Assembly (NCBI GenBank): GCA_016712625.1
Contig: JADJQQ010000029.1
Span: 62,001-126,000, forward strand
DNA from: Candidatus Competibacteraceae bacterium
Lineage (GTDB): Bacteria > Pseudomonadota > Gammaproteobacteria > Competibacterales > Competibacteraceae
DNA: 64,000 nucleotides
Reading direction: 5' to 3'
Shown here: piece by piece, positions 15,608 to 24,519 of the stretch
Layout of the letters: the number at the start of each line of letters is the position of its first letter
Position numbering within the stretch: position 1 is the first letter of the stretch
Made by a program: the position numbers and the translations under genes
The notes under the pieces: generated by a model
What the model was told of the DNA's origin: nothing
The model's database searches: none
The model's input: the letters and a program-made list of their open reading frames with translations, nothing else

Positions 15608-15948
15608 CAAGCGGTGCTGAATGGCCTTTGCCGCGGCTCTCTTGCTGATCCTCGCACCCAGTCGATAGAGACTAGTCCCGTCGCGCGGCCTCAAAACGCC
15701 ACCCCTTGGTGAAATAGGCCCGCCCAGCGCCGACCCTGTATCGAGGGTAGTTGCCGAAAACCGATAGCTCGCCCAATCCCAAAACCTTATTGGATTGGGC
15801 GAGCGCCAACCTTCCTTGGAAAACCAAGTTCAATCGCTAGTACCCCTAGTGGAATTCCGCCTCTTGATACCCAAAGCAAGGCTGGTCGCGACGCGCGCAT
15901 TCCGAAGTCTTCCCCTTGATCGCCATTCCCAACTTGCCAGGAAATTCC
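15608..15948. other. Intergenic region with a strong hairpin
   Basis: These 341 bp contain no credible gene. The only clear structure is the 13-bp perfect inverted repeat listed at 15767-15804. No promoter could be picked with confidence. Confidence 0.5.
15767..15804. terminator. Perfect 13-bp inverted repeat
   Basis: GCTCGCCCAATCC (15767-15779) and its exact reverse complement (15792-15804) flank a 12-nt AT-rich loop. No T-run follows on either side. It may act as a terminator or mRNA-stabilising stem, or as a binding site for a dimeric regulator of the gene starting at 15949. Confidence 0.4.
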
Positions 15949-16953
15949 ATGCTTAGACTAGACGCCAAGCTCGCCAAGATCCGCGCTGGTCAATACCAGA
16001 AGGGAGATTTCATCATCGCTGACGCCAAGGATGTCGACATGGCCAACCCCATTACCGGCATGGGGCCCATTCGCGCCGCTGACGGCAGCATCATTCGCTA
16101 CCGCACCCGATCCGAATTTCTTGACGCCATCACCCAGATCATCCGTCAGGACCAAGTGGATATCATGCTGCTTTCGGCCTCCAACCTGGAAGTGTTGAAG
16201 GAAGCCGGCGTTTTCGATGGCAGCGCCGTGAAACCGGCCTTTCGCGCCAATGATACGACCGACATCTGGAGCGCCAGATTTTCTGCGTATGGCAAGCTGG
16301 GGGCATCAAGGCCGTTCCGCACCGCGTCGCTACGGCGCGTGGCGGAAGCTGGATTGACTGACCTCGCCCTGTACTCAATGACTTTTGTCAATGACATTGA
16401 TGTTGACTTGCGCTCGTTGGAAGCCTTCAAAACCTTTCGCGACGAGGCGGCCGCCAACGGCATCCAGTATTTCCTGGAAGTGTTCAATCCGAATATCGAT
16501 TGTGGCATCGCGCCGGAGCATATCGGCCAGTTCGTCAACGATAATGTAGCGCGCTGCCTGGCCGGCGTTCTCCAGCAAGATCGGCCGCAATTTCTGAAAT
16601 ACCCCTACAACGGGCCTGATGCGCTGACCGAATTGGCGTCTTACGATCCCAGCCTGGTGGTGGGCGTGCTGGGCGGTAGCGCCGGCACGACGCGAGATGC
16701 GTTCGAATTACTGTATCAGGCGGAAAAATACGGGGCGCGCATCGCCTTGTTTGGACGCAAGATCAACTTGGCCGAGAGCCAACTCGACCTGGTGCGGTTC
16801 ATGCGCGCCGTGGCGGATGGCGAGATCATGCCGCTGGAGGCGGTGCGGGCGTATCATGCGGCGCTGGAGCAACAGGGAATTCCAGCGATTCGCCGCTTGG
16901 AAGACGATCGTGTTGTGACCGAGGCGACACTAAAGAAAGCCGCCTCTGCGTGA
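15949..16953 (+). CDS. Class I aldolase-like TIM-barrel protein
   Basis: About 334 residues from ATG 15949, which follows ccaggaaa; a TTG 33 bp upstream is possible but less likely. The sequence reads like a DeoC/LacD/FbaB-type TIM barrel with repeated strand-end motifs: QVDIMLLSASNLEVLKEAG, DRPQFLKYPYNGPDAL (Lys on a strand, the possible Schiff-base residue), SLVVGVLGGSAGTTRDAFEL and a phosphate-loop-like GARIALFGRKIN. I infer a sugar-phosphate lyase, but the exact substrate is unknown. The next gene encodes a D-lyxose/mannose isomerase, so the pair probably forms a short sugar-use pathway. Confidence 0.65.
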   Translation: MLRLDAKLAKIRAGQYQKGDFIIADAKDVDMANPITGMGPIRAADGSIIRYRTRSEFLDAITQIIRQDQVDIMLLSASNLEVLKEAGVFDGSAVKPAFRANDTTDIWSARFSAYGKLGASRPFRTASLRRVAEAGLTDLALYSMTFVNDIDVDLRSLEAFKTFRDEAAANGIQYFLEVFNPNIDCGIAPEHIGQFVNDNVARCLAGVLQQDRPQFLKYPYNGPDALTELASYDPSLVVGVLGGSAGTTRDAFELLYQAEKYGARIALFGRKINLAESQLDLVRFMRAVADGEIMPLEAVRAYHAALEQQGIPAIRRLEDDRVVTEATLKKAASA

Positions 16954-17067
16954 CGTTTTCCGAAAACAGCAGTGCTGTTCGCCAGCAAACCGTGAGCGGC
17001 CTATCCCTTTAGGCAAGCAACTCAATGCGCTAAGTCGCTTCACTTGCAAAGTCAGGAGATTGATCCG

Positions 17068-17754
17068 ATGAAACGTTCATTCATCAACCGGAAAATCGAC
17101 GAGGCTCTGGCGTTTGCCGGCCGGTTCCAGATGCGTCTGCCGGAATTTGCGTACTTCACCGCCACCGACTGGCGCGTCAAGGACCTTTCGCGCTGGCGGG
17201 AAGTGTTGGACCTGCAACTGGGATGGGATGTGACGGATTTTGGAATGAATGATTTCACTGTGCGGGGCTTGGTTCTGTTTACGCTGCGCAACGGGGCGCT
17301 CAAGGATCGCCGCTACCGCAAGCCCTACGCGGAGAAAATGTTGATTGTCGGCGTTAATCAGGAAACGCCAATGCACTTTCACTTCGCCAAGATGGAAGAC
17401 ATCATCAACCGCGGCGGCGGCGATTTTTGCATGCAGCTTTACCATTCCACCACCGAAGAAGAGTTGGACCTCGATCGGCCGGTCAGCGTGACCGTGGACG
17501 GCCAGGCGCGCGATCTCGCGCCTGGCGAAAAACTGGTGCTAAAGCCAGGGCAGGGCGTGTGCTACCCGCAGCGGCTCTACCACCGCTTTTGGGCCGAAGG
17601 CGAACCGGTGTTGGGATGGGAGGTCTCGATGGTTAACGACGATCATGCGGACAACCGTTTTCACAAGCCGCTGGCGCGGTTTGCCAGCATTGAAGAAGAT
17701 GAGCCGCCAACATGGATACTTTGCAACGAATATAATACGATCCTCACCACCTGA
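17068..17754 (+). CDS. D-lyxose/D-mannose family sugar isomerase
   Basis: A 228-residue cupin-type isomerase. The metal site is visible: MHFHFAKMEDIINRGGG (two His and a Glu) and a later CYPQRLYHRFWAEGEPVLGWEVS containing the fourth ligand. The typical N-terminal YFTATDW and C-terminal ILCNEY segments are present. The family interconverts D-lyxose with D-xylulose or D-mannose with D-fructose using a divalent metal, in the cytosol. ATG 17068 has caggag 9 bp upstream. The gap of 114 bp to the aldolase-like gene and shared direction suggest one transcript. No kinase for the product is next to it. Confidence 0.85.
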   Translation: MKRSFINRKIDEALAFAGRFQMRLPEFAYFTATDWRVKDLSRWREVLDLQLGWDVTDFGMNDFTVRGLVLFTLRNGALKDRRYRKPYAEKMLIVGVNQETPMHFHFAKMEDIINRGGGDFCMQLYHSTTEEELDLDRPVSVTVDGQARDLAPGEKLVLKPGQGVCYPQRLYHRFWAEGEPVLGWEVSMVNDDHADNRFHKPLARFASIEEDEPPTWILCNEYNTILTT

Positions 17755-17935
17755 CGCGGCGCCGAGCCTTCATGCCGTCTGCGTTCAACGTCAGGGAGCG
17801 GCCTTTTTCAGCAGACAGCGATGTCCGGCGGTCACATCATTTCTGAAGACAGACCACCCGACGCCCGACTGATCATCCTGGTATTGGAAAATGGCTCGGC
17901 GTACCGCGTAACGCCATTCGTAAAGGAGAAAGCAA

Positions 17936-18268
17936 ATGGCAGGTTGGTATGAATTGAGTAAAAGCAGTGACGGCCAGTTTCGGTTTGTGCTCAAAGGGGG
18001 CAATAGCGAAACACTTCTCAGCAGTGAACTTTATAAAGCACAAAGCTCTGCTGAAAATGGCATCGCCTCAGTCCAAAAGAACTGCGCCGACGCTACGCGT
18101 TATGAACAAAAGGAATCCAGCAATGGAAAATATTTCTTCAATCTAAAAGCCGCCAACCATCAGATTATCGGCACTAGCCCGCTGTACCCAACCGTTGCAG
18201 ATCGTGACGCCGCCATTGAATCCACCAAAGCCCATGGCGTGTCTGACACGATCAAGAGCACGCTCTAG
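17936..18268 (+). CDS. YegP family protein (two DUF1508 repeats)
   Basis: A 110-residue protein made of two about 50-residue repeats: WYELSKSSDGQFRFVLKGGN..IL-like ending and YEQKESSNGKYFFNLKAANHQIIGTS, each followed by a helix with I-x-x-x-K (NGIASVQKNC, AAIESTKAHG). This is the YegP/DUF1508 fold, found in many bacteria. The role is not established. A strong ribosome site (aaaggagaaa) precedes the ATG. It converges with the sensor-kinase gene; the hairpin CGCCGC-cta-GCGGCG at 18282-18296 lies between them. Confidence 0.9.
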   Translation: MAGWYELSKSSDGQFRFVLKGGNSETLLSSELYKAQSSAENGIASVQKNCADATRYEQKESSNGKYFFNLKAANHQIIGTSPLYPTVADRDAAIESTKAHGVSDTIKSTL

Positions 18269-18329
18269 CCGTTTTTCAAGTCGCCGCCTAGCGGCGCGGC
18301 GGATTCAACTCGGACGCCGGGGCCGGCTA

Positions 18330-21300
18330 TTAAATGTGTTTGAGTGCGTTGCCCCGGCTTCGCCCCAACCAGTGTTCGATCACCTCCACCAACTCCCGCG
18401 CTTGCACCGGTTTCATCACATAGTCGTTCATGCCGACCGCAAGGCATTTCTCCCGATCTCCTTCCATGGCGTTTGCCGTCATGGCGATGATGGGAATGTC
18501 CGGCCAGATCGCCTTTGAGTTTGGATCGCGAATTTTGCGGGTAGCTTCATAACCATCCATTTCTGGCATTTGACAATCCATCAATACCAGATCGTAAACA
18601 TGCTTTTGCAAAGCGGCGAGAGCTTCCACTCCGTTATTTACCGCATCGATCTGATAGCTGGCATTCCTCAGGATGGCCAAAGCCACTTCCCGGTTGACCG
18701 GATTATCCTCGGCCAACAGGAGACGCGCTTGATGTTTGGCGGATTCCGCCAACAAACGCTGAGTGATGACCCGGATCGAAGCGGGTTCCTCCAGCTGTCG
18801 AATAGAGCTTGCCATCATTTCCAGACAAGCCCGCAATTGCGACTGGCGCAAGGGCTTGGTGAGACAAGCGGAAAAACCGATCTGCTCCATTTTGGCGGAA
18901 TCGCCAACGCAATGCCCCATCGCCGCCATCACAATCAGCCGAACCTGAGCGATGGCCGCTTGCGCCTTGATGCGGCGGCATAATTCAACGCCATCCACTT
19001 CCGGCGCTTTCATGTTAAGCAGGACGACCTCAAAAGGATCACCGGCGCCAGCCGCTACTTGCAGCCTGATCAACGCTTCGGCCGCATTCGGCGCCTCTTC
19101 GCAGCGGCATTGCCAGTAACTCAACAGCGCCATCACCAGCAGGCGGTTAGTGAGATGGTCGTCAACCACCAGCACCTTCAAGCCGGGAAGCCTGGATTTT
19201 TTGCTCCCCTGTGCTGGAACTGGCGCAAGCGCTGGTTCAAAAACCGCGGTGAACCAGAACGTGGAGCCTTGGCCGACGACGCTATCGACGCCAATTTCGC
19301 CGCTCATCAGCTCACACAGCCGTTTCGCGATGGTCAATCCCAAGCCGGTTCCTCCAAACTTGCGGGTGGTGGAGCCATCAGCCTGCACGAAAGGCGAAAA
19401 CAACACGGGCAGCCGATGGCTGGGAATGCCCACGCCGGTGTCGCTTATCTCAAACTTCAAGGTAAAGCCGCCGTTTTCCATCGTTGCCGTACTCACCCGA
19501 ATCGACACCTCGCCTTGAGCGGTAAATTTCACCGCGTTCCCGATCAAATTGACCAGAATCTGCCGCAAACGACCAGGATCGCCGCACAGCCACTCAGGCA
19601 CTTTCGCATCAATCAGACACGTCAGCTCCAAACCCTTTTCCTGCGCTTTGACCGCCAGCATCTCCACGGCGTCTTCCACAGTCGCGCGCGGCTCAAAATC
19701 CACCCTTTCCAATTCCAGTTTCCCCGCCTCAATTTTGGAGAAATCCAGAATCTCGTTGATGATGGCCAGCAATGCTTCGGCGCTGGAACGGACGATTTCA
19801 GCGTAGCGGCGTTGGTCGGAATCCAATTTGGAATTCAACAATAGATCGGTCATGCCAATCACACCGTTCATCGGCGTGCGGATTTCATGGCTCATGTTGG
19901 CCAAAAATTCGCTCTTGGCGCGATTGGCGGCTTCGGCACCCTCCCTGGCCTGATTTAGCGCCGCTTCCGTCTGTTTTTGCTCGGTGATATCCGTGATGAA
20001 TCCGTGCCACAACACACTACCGTCCAACTCGCGCTGGGGAACGGAATTACCTTGGCGCCACGCCACCACGCCATCGGGAAACATGACGCGAAATTCGCAT
20101 TTCCAGGGTTGGAGCGCCCGCGCCGACTCGCTCAGAGTGTCACATACATGCTGTAAATCATCAGAATGTACTAACCTAAAGATCGGGCTGGCATCATCCC
20201 GAATCGCCTCCGGTTTCAGCCGAAAAATCCAACGAACCGCCTCGCTGGCATAAGGCACGCAGAATTCGCCATCTTCGAACCGCTTGAATTGATATACCAC
20301 GCCGGGAATCTGGGACGCGATCTTGCTCAAGCGCTGTTCCCGTTCCCGTAGAACCACCCAAGCCTCTCGACTGCGACGCTGCCCGACGAATAGGAATAAC
20401 AGCAGGATCGAGAGCAAGGAAACCAACCCGATTGCGACCAGCCGATTGCTCGCGACCAATCCCAACCAACGCGCCGCCACGACATCGACCCCCAATAGCG
20501 TGATGGGGCGGCCCGCCTCATCTGGCAACGGCACCAGTCCGCTAAACCAGGTTCCCCAACGGTCGGTTTCTGGCCCCGCAACCGTCGCTTTACCGGTCTT
20601 GAATACCTCATAGATGGCTGAGGGCGCTTCATCAAACACTTGTCCAGGCGGCGATTCATCGGGAGAGTGTGGCGGTTCCGAATCGACCAGAATAATGATG
20701 TGGTCGTTTGTTTGGCGCATCAGGTAGTAGAAACGAACGCCTTCGGTGGCCGCCCGCAACCGCATGAGTTGCTCCTTCAGCCGCAAGTAGCTCGCACTGG
20801 CCAAATCCGAATCGGCGCCCGCCAAGTCTTTCACCAGATCCCCATTGACCGCGGCGGCACCCGTTCTAGCAAGATTCAACACCTGGCTGCTTTGCTCGCG
20901 GTGCGTGGCAACGCCGGCCCAATCGCTCACCACCCAACCGAGCACTAAAATGCCGCCAAGCAGCGGTAACAATAGATTTTCGAGGGGCCATCCGTCCCAG
21001 TCGTCGGCCGCCCGCCGGAGCCCGATCAGGGTCAATCGCCAGAATGCCACCGCCACCACGCCAGCGAGCAGTCCGCGCCAGAGCTGGATCGGGGTCGCGG
21101 TGGCGGACAAGAAGGTTTCTTGGTTCAGAACAGTCGCCGGAAAAAACGGTCCGCTGGGAACGACCGCGCCAGCGGCGATGGCATAGAGCGCCATCGCGCC
21201 AGCGGCGACACTGAACGCGGTCCGGCCAAACCCCGGATAATTGCGATAGCGCCATAAAACCCAAGCGGCCCACAACCCACCGGGCAATCCCATGGCGTAG

Positions 21301-21686
21301 CGGATTCCAACATCCCATCCGACGGGTCCCGCCAGTCCGCCCAGCGCGGCCAGAATCACGAATAAGGCGGGGACCCAACGACCGGGCATCCGACCGTCCA
21401 AAACCGCGATGGCGCGCCGGCCAAATTCCAGCAAGCAGAAAAACGAAGCCCCCATTAACACCAATCGGATCGCCGTAAAACGCGGATCATCGCCCAAGGC
21501 CAACGCCAGCAAATCCAGCCATTCCTTGGCGCCATGCAGCAACCCAAACCACATCAACCAGCGCCAAGGCATCGCGCCGCCAACACGATGACCCAAACCA
21601 TACAACATTATAAATAAAAGAAAAAAGCTTAATCCGTAGAGAAAAAAGATGTAATCCATCTGGCCAATGAGGAAGCTGGTCATCAT
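18330..21686 (-). CDS. Hybrid sensor histidine kinase with two receivers, the first degenerate
   Basis: 1118 residues. About seven membrane helices (residues 10-255), an extracytoplasmic region (260-405) and another membrane helix (413-434) precede a PAS domain (445-570). The HisKA domain has the phospho-acceptor His600 in FLANMSHEIRTPMNG, and the ATPase domain shows NLIGNAVKF, DTGVGI and GTGLGL. Receiver 1 (about 836-955) has Asn891 where the phospho-accepting Asp belongs and Ala921 in place of the conserved Thr/Ser, with Lys944 kept. Receiver 2 (988-1108) is intact, with Asp1037, Thr1070 and Lys1092. No Hpt domain is seen. Two tandem ATGs overlap the end of gaggag; either may be the start. 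The signal is unknown. Confidence 0.9.
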   Translation of the reverse strand: MMTSFLIGQMDYIFFLYGLSFFLLFIMLYGLGHRVGGAMPWRWLMWFGLLHGAKEWLDLLALALGDDPRFTAIRLVLMGASFFCLLEFGRRAIAVLDGRMPGRWVPALFVILAALGGLAGPVGWDVGIRYAMGLPGGLWAAWVLWRYRNYPGFGRTAFSVAAGAMALYAIAAGAVVPSGPFFPATVLNQETFLSATATPIQLWRGLLAGVVAVAFWRLTLIGLRRAADDWDGWPLENLLLPLLGGILVLGWVVSDWAGVATHREQSSQVLNLARTGAAAVNGDLVKDLAGADSDLASASYLRLKEQLMRLRAATEGVRFYYLMRQTNDHIIILVDSEPPHSPDESPPGQVFDEAPSAIYEVFKTGKATVAGPETDRWGTWFSGLVPLPDEAGRPITLLGVDVVAARWLGLVASNRLVAIGLVSLLSILLLFLFVGQRRSREAWVVLREREQRLSKIASQIPGVVYQFKRFEDGEFCVPYASEAVRWIFRLKPEAIRDDASPIFRLVHSDDLQHVCDTLSESARALQPWKCEFRVMFPDGVVAWRQGNSVPQRELDGSVLWHGFITDITEQKQTEAALNQAREGAEAANRAKSEFLANMSHEIRTPMNGVIGMTDLLLNSKLDSDQRRYAEIVRSSAEALLAIINEILDFSKIEAGKLELERVDFEPRATVEDAVEMLAVKAQEKGLELTCLIDAKVPEWLCGDPGRLRQILVNLIGNAVKFTAQGEVSIRVSTATMENGGFTLKFEISDTGVGIPSHRLPVLFSPFVQADGSTTRKFGGTGLGLTIAKRLCELMSGEIGVDSVVGQGSTFWFTAVFEPALAPVPAQGSKKSRLPGLKVLVVDDHLTNRLLVMALLSYWQCRCEEAPNAAEALIRLQVAAGAGDPFEVVLLNMKAPEVDGVELCRRIKAQAAIAQVRLIVMAAMGHCVGDSAKMEQIGFSACLTKPLRQSQLRACLEMMASSIRQLEEPASIRVITQRLLAESAKHQARLLLAEDNPVNREVALAILRNASYQIDAVNNGVEALAALQKHVYDLVLMDCQMPEMDGYEATRKIRDPNSKAIWPDIPIIAMTANAMEGDREKCLAVGMNDYVMKPVQARELVEVIEHWLGRSRGNALKHI

Positions 21687-22163
21687 CTCCTCAATGGCTC
21701 CATCATCAGATTTGCTCTCATGCTAGCCGCTCCATCCGCTAAATTTCACTATAGGGTTTGGCTATTTCTTCGCGGGGCCGATTGAAACCAACACCAAGTA
21801 ACCGGGTTTCCCCTTTCCGTGACAAAAGAAATTTTAGTTGACGATAATACGTCAAGGCGCCATTCACAAAATAGGCCGCGCGGCCGATCCAGCACCAAAA
21901 AGAGGTCACCATCCATTAAAAATATAAAAAAATCATATAATTATAATCTATTATCACCAATCTATCCAGCAACTTCGGCCGGCTTGTTTCACACTTGCAT
22001 GGCGACTTTTTGCGGCTGTCTGTATGCTTAGCCCTGACTGGGCTGGAACGCGCCCGGCGTGAGCGCGGCCCAGCGCCTTTTTGATAACCGGCCACGACCA
22101 CCCCTATCGGGATTGGCCCCATCGCCCACTAACGATAATTTTCGATAACCGAGGAGACGTGCG
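21687..22163. other. Intergenic region between divergent genes
   Basis: 477 bp, partly AT-rich (about 21900-21960, with tataattataatcta). Promoters for the kinase (left) and the GH57 gene (right) must lie here. No gene, RNA or repeat could be supported. Confidence 0.5.
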
Positions 22164-23474
22164 ATGCGAGAGATTTATCATGCGCTGGTGTTGAACATGC
22201 ATCAACCTCACCGCAACCTAGAAAATCTGCTCGATACCAACGAATGGGAAGTCAAGGAAATTCTGTTTGCCTATGATCGCATGCCGCGTATGTTATGGGA
22301 TTATCAAGACATCGCGCGGGTGCATTTATCCTTATCTGGAACCTTGCTGGAAAGCCTGTCCAATCCCGATTTTCAAAGCCGGGTCTACGGCATGGTGGAT
22401 TGCGGTAAGTTGCTCTGGCACCTGCAAAACTCGCAACTGTTCGAAGTTCTTGGCACCGGCTATTACCACCCGGTGCTGGCTTTGATTCCCGAAGCCGACT
22501 GGGACGAGCACATCGCCCGCTGGCAAGCCATTGCCCGCCATTTGCTCTGGCGGAGCCAATTTAATGGGTTCTGGCCGCCGGAAATGGGTTTCGACATGCG
22601 CTTGATCCCACATTTGAAAAAGGCCGGTTATCGCTACGTCATGGTCGATTGCGAGTACGTCGATCCGGTGGATTCAATGAACTGGCAAGCGCTGCGTTAC
22701 CGACCGCACATCGCCGAATACGGCGGCGAGCACATCGTCATCATCCCGCGCGACCGCGAACTGTCCGACGCCCAACTCTCAGGCATGGATTATGGTTGGT
22801 TCCATCACGAACTGCACGAGCGCACCAAATGGTGCGATTTTCCACCGCTCGTGGCGACCGCCACCGACGGCGACAATGGCGGCTGGTTTCGCAATGTCTC
22901 GGACAAGGCCAATTTTTGGAATTACTTCTACCACGAAGCGATGGAGGAGATTAGGGCGGGTCATTCGTCGATGCGCCCCACCTTCATTAGCGACTATCTG
23001 GACCGCTTCGGCGCGCACGGGCGGGTCACGGTACGGCGCGGTGCCTGGAACACCGACGCCCATCACGGCTGGGATTTCCATCAGTGGCAGGGTTCCTGGA
23101 TTCAGCGCGACACCATGGTGCGCGTGCATGACCTCAGCCGGGATTTTCATGCCGTCACGGAGGCGGCGGCGCAAGCCCAAGACGCCAATCCCGAGCTGGC
23201 GCGGGTCATTAACGAAGCGCACTGGCACCTGCTGCGGGCTGAAACCAGTTGTAACTTCTACTGGGGAGAAGCCTGGGTGCATAAATCCCACACCGATCTT
23301 GACGATGTGGCTTGGCATTTAGGGGAGGCCAGAGCCATCCTCGGCGACCGCTTCCATGCCGTGCCGACGCCGGAACCCTCAGCGGAGGAAATCACCCAAC
23401 CGCTAGCTGAGAACGCGACGCTGGAGACCCAACCGGATTCCGCGCCCGTTCAGCCCAGTGCGCTTCAATCCTGA
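22164..23474 (+). CDS. Glycoside hydrolase family 57 protein
   Basis: 436 residues. The N-terminal HALVLNMHQPHRNL is the GH57 opening with His. FWPPEMGFD contains the likely nucleophile Glu140, and LVATATDGDNGGWF contains the acid/base candidate (Asp235 or Asp237). The C-terminal region RVINEAHWHLLRAETSCNFYWGE resembles the family's helical domain that closes the active site. The last 40 residues (PTPEPSAEEIT...QPSALQS) are low-complexity. The family includes 4-alpha-glucanotransferases, amylopullulanases and branching enzymes, so a role in glycogen or maltodextrin turnover is inferred. A ribosome site (gaggagacg) precedes the ATG. The tautomerase-like gene follows 15 bp later. Confidence 0.85.
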   Translation: MREIYHALVLNMHQPHRNLENLLDTNEWEVKEILFAYDRMPRMLWDYQDIARVHLSLSGTLLESLSNPDFQSRVYGMVDCGKLLWHLQNSQLFEVLGTGYYHPVLALIPEADWDEHIARWQAIARHLLWRSQFNGFWPPEMGFDMRLIPHLKKAGYRYVMVDCEYVDPVDSMNWQALRYRPHIAEYGGEHIVIIPRDRELSDAQLSGMDYGWFHHELHERTKWCDFPPLVATATDGDNGGWFRNVSDKANFWNYFYHEAMEEIRAGHSSMRPTFISDYLDRFGAHGRVTVRRGAWNTDAHHGWDFHQWQGSWIQRDTMVRVHDLSRDFHAVTEAAAQAQDANPELARVINEAHWHLLRAETSCNFYWGEAWVHKSHTDLDDVAWHLGEARAILGDRFHAVPTPEPSAEEITQPLAENATLETQPDSAPVQPSALQS

Positions 23475-23489
23475 ACGGAGATTCCGCCG

Positions 23490-23837
23490 ATGCCGCTGCT
23501 CACCCTACAAACATCCGCCCGCCTGTCCGACCAACAACGCCACGACCTGCTCGCTCCGCTCTCGAAACTCGTCTCTGAGTGCATCGGCAAGCCGGAGCGT
23601 TATGTGATGGTGATTGTGAGCGAGCAAGCGATGATGATGGCCGGGGATGGAAGCCCCGCCGCTTTCGCCGACATCCGCGGCATCGGCGGGTTAAATAACG
23701 CGATCAACCGCAAGCTGTCCGAGCGTGTCTGCGCCTTGCTCCAGCAGCAGCTCGGCATCTCGCCGGATCGGGTTTATCTCGGCTTTACCAACGTGAGCGC
23801 CGAAAACTGGGGTTGGGATAGCAGCACCTTCGGCTAG
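23490..23837 (+). CDS. MIF/tautomerase superfamily protein
   Basis: 115 residues, beginning directly after Met with Pro (MPLLTLQTSARL), the catalytic N-terminal proline of the tautomerase superfamily. ERYVMVIVSEQAMMMAG and AFADIRGIGGLNNAINRKLSE are typical of macrophage-migration-inhibitory-factor-like members, including the C-terminal NVSAENWGWDSSTFG. Members form trimers and show keto-enol tautomerase activity; the physiological substrate in bacteria is usually unknown. Only 15 bp separate it from the GH57 stop, so the two are probably cotranscribed, though no functional link is obvious. Confidence 0.85.
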   Translation: MPLLTLQTSARLSDQQRHDLLAPLSKLVSECIGKPERYVMVIVSEQAMMMAGDGSPAAFADIRGIGGLNNAINRKLSERVCALLQQQLGISPDRVYLGFTNVSAENWGWDSSTFG

Positions 23838-24062
23838 TTTTCCTTACCGTCGCCTTCAGCCTCCTCCAAGCATGGCTTTAGCCCATCGATCCCCTCCGCA
23901 TCGTCTACACTTTGAGCGCCGACGGGGGTTAGGGCAGACCCGCCATTCATAAAACCACAGGGAATCGGGCGTCCAGCCCGTTTTCTGGCTTACCGTGGCC
24001 TGGGGATTGCGCTTTAAAGACGTAGCCATCCGGCCCTCCCCGCCCACCTTCAGGGATTTTCC

Positions 24063-24518
24063 ATGACCGCTCAAAACCTCATGAACCCGAATCCGGTGAC
24101 GCTGCGGCTTACCGATACGGTGGCCGCCGCCGGCGAACACATCATCAAAGAGCATTTGCGCCATATTCCGGTCGTCGATGACCAAGGCCGTTATGTCGGG
24201 ACGTTTAGTATCTATTCGTTGCTGCAGCTGGCCTTGCCTAAAGCGGTGACCATGAAGGAAGGCTTATCGAATGCCGGCTTCGTCAACGAACAAAACGCCG
24301 AACTTGCTCAACGCTTGCGCGAGCGTGGCAACGAGCCGGTTTCACAGTGGTTGAGCAAAGACCCCGTGATTCATCCTAATTCCTCGGCGATGGATGCGGT
24401 GCTGCTGCTGCTAAAGGGTCATGTCAGCGTGCCGGTGGTGGACAAAGCAAACCAGCGTTTGGTGGGAATGATTTCTTCCTGGAACGTGATCGAAAAACTA
24501 ATAACGGAGAATAACTAA
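24063..24518 (+). CDS. Two-CBS-domain protein
   Basis: 151 residues. CBS 1 covers about residues 1-55 (LMNPNPVTLRLTDTVAAAGE, IPVVDDQGRYVGTFSIYSLL) and CBS 2 about 95-150 (KDPVIHPNSSAMDAVLLLLK, VPVVDKANQRLVGMISSWNVI). Such pairs bind adenine nucleotides and act as regulatory modules. The next gene starts 1 bp after its stop and encodes an ion or anion permease, so this protein probably senses energy charge to regulate that permease. No extra catalytic domain is present. Confidence 0.85.
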   Translation: MTAQNLMNPNPVTLRLTDTVAAAGEHIIKEHLRHIPVVDDQGRYVGTFSIYSLLQLALPKAVTMKEGLSNAGFVNEQNAELAQRLRERGNEPVSQWLSKDPVIHPNSSAMDAVLLLLKGHVSVPVVDKANQRLVGMISSWNVIEKLITENN

Positions 24519-24519
24519 C

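Noticed and set aside
18282..18296. Hairpin CGCCGC-cta-GCGGCG as terminator between yegP-like and kinase genes
   Set aside because: Stem is only 6 bp and no T-run follows in either direction, so it is mentioned but not called.
21819..22031. Open frame of 70 codons before the GH57 gene
   Set aside because: Low-complexity, AT-rich promoter region; no ribosome site or domain.
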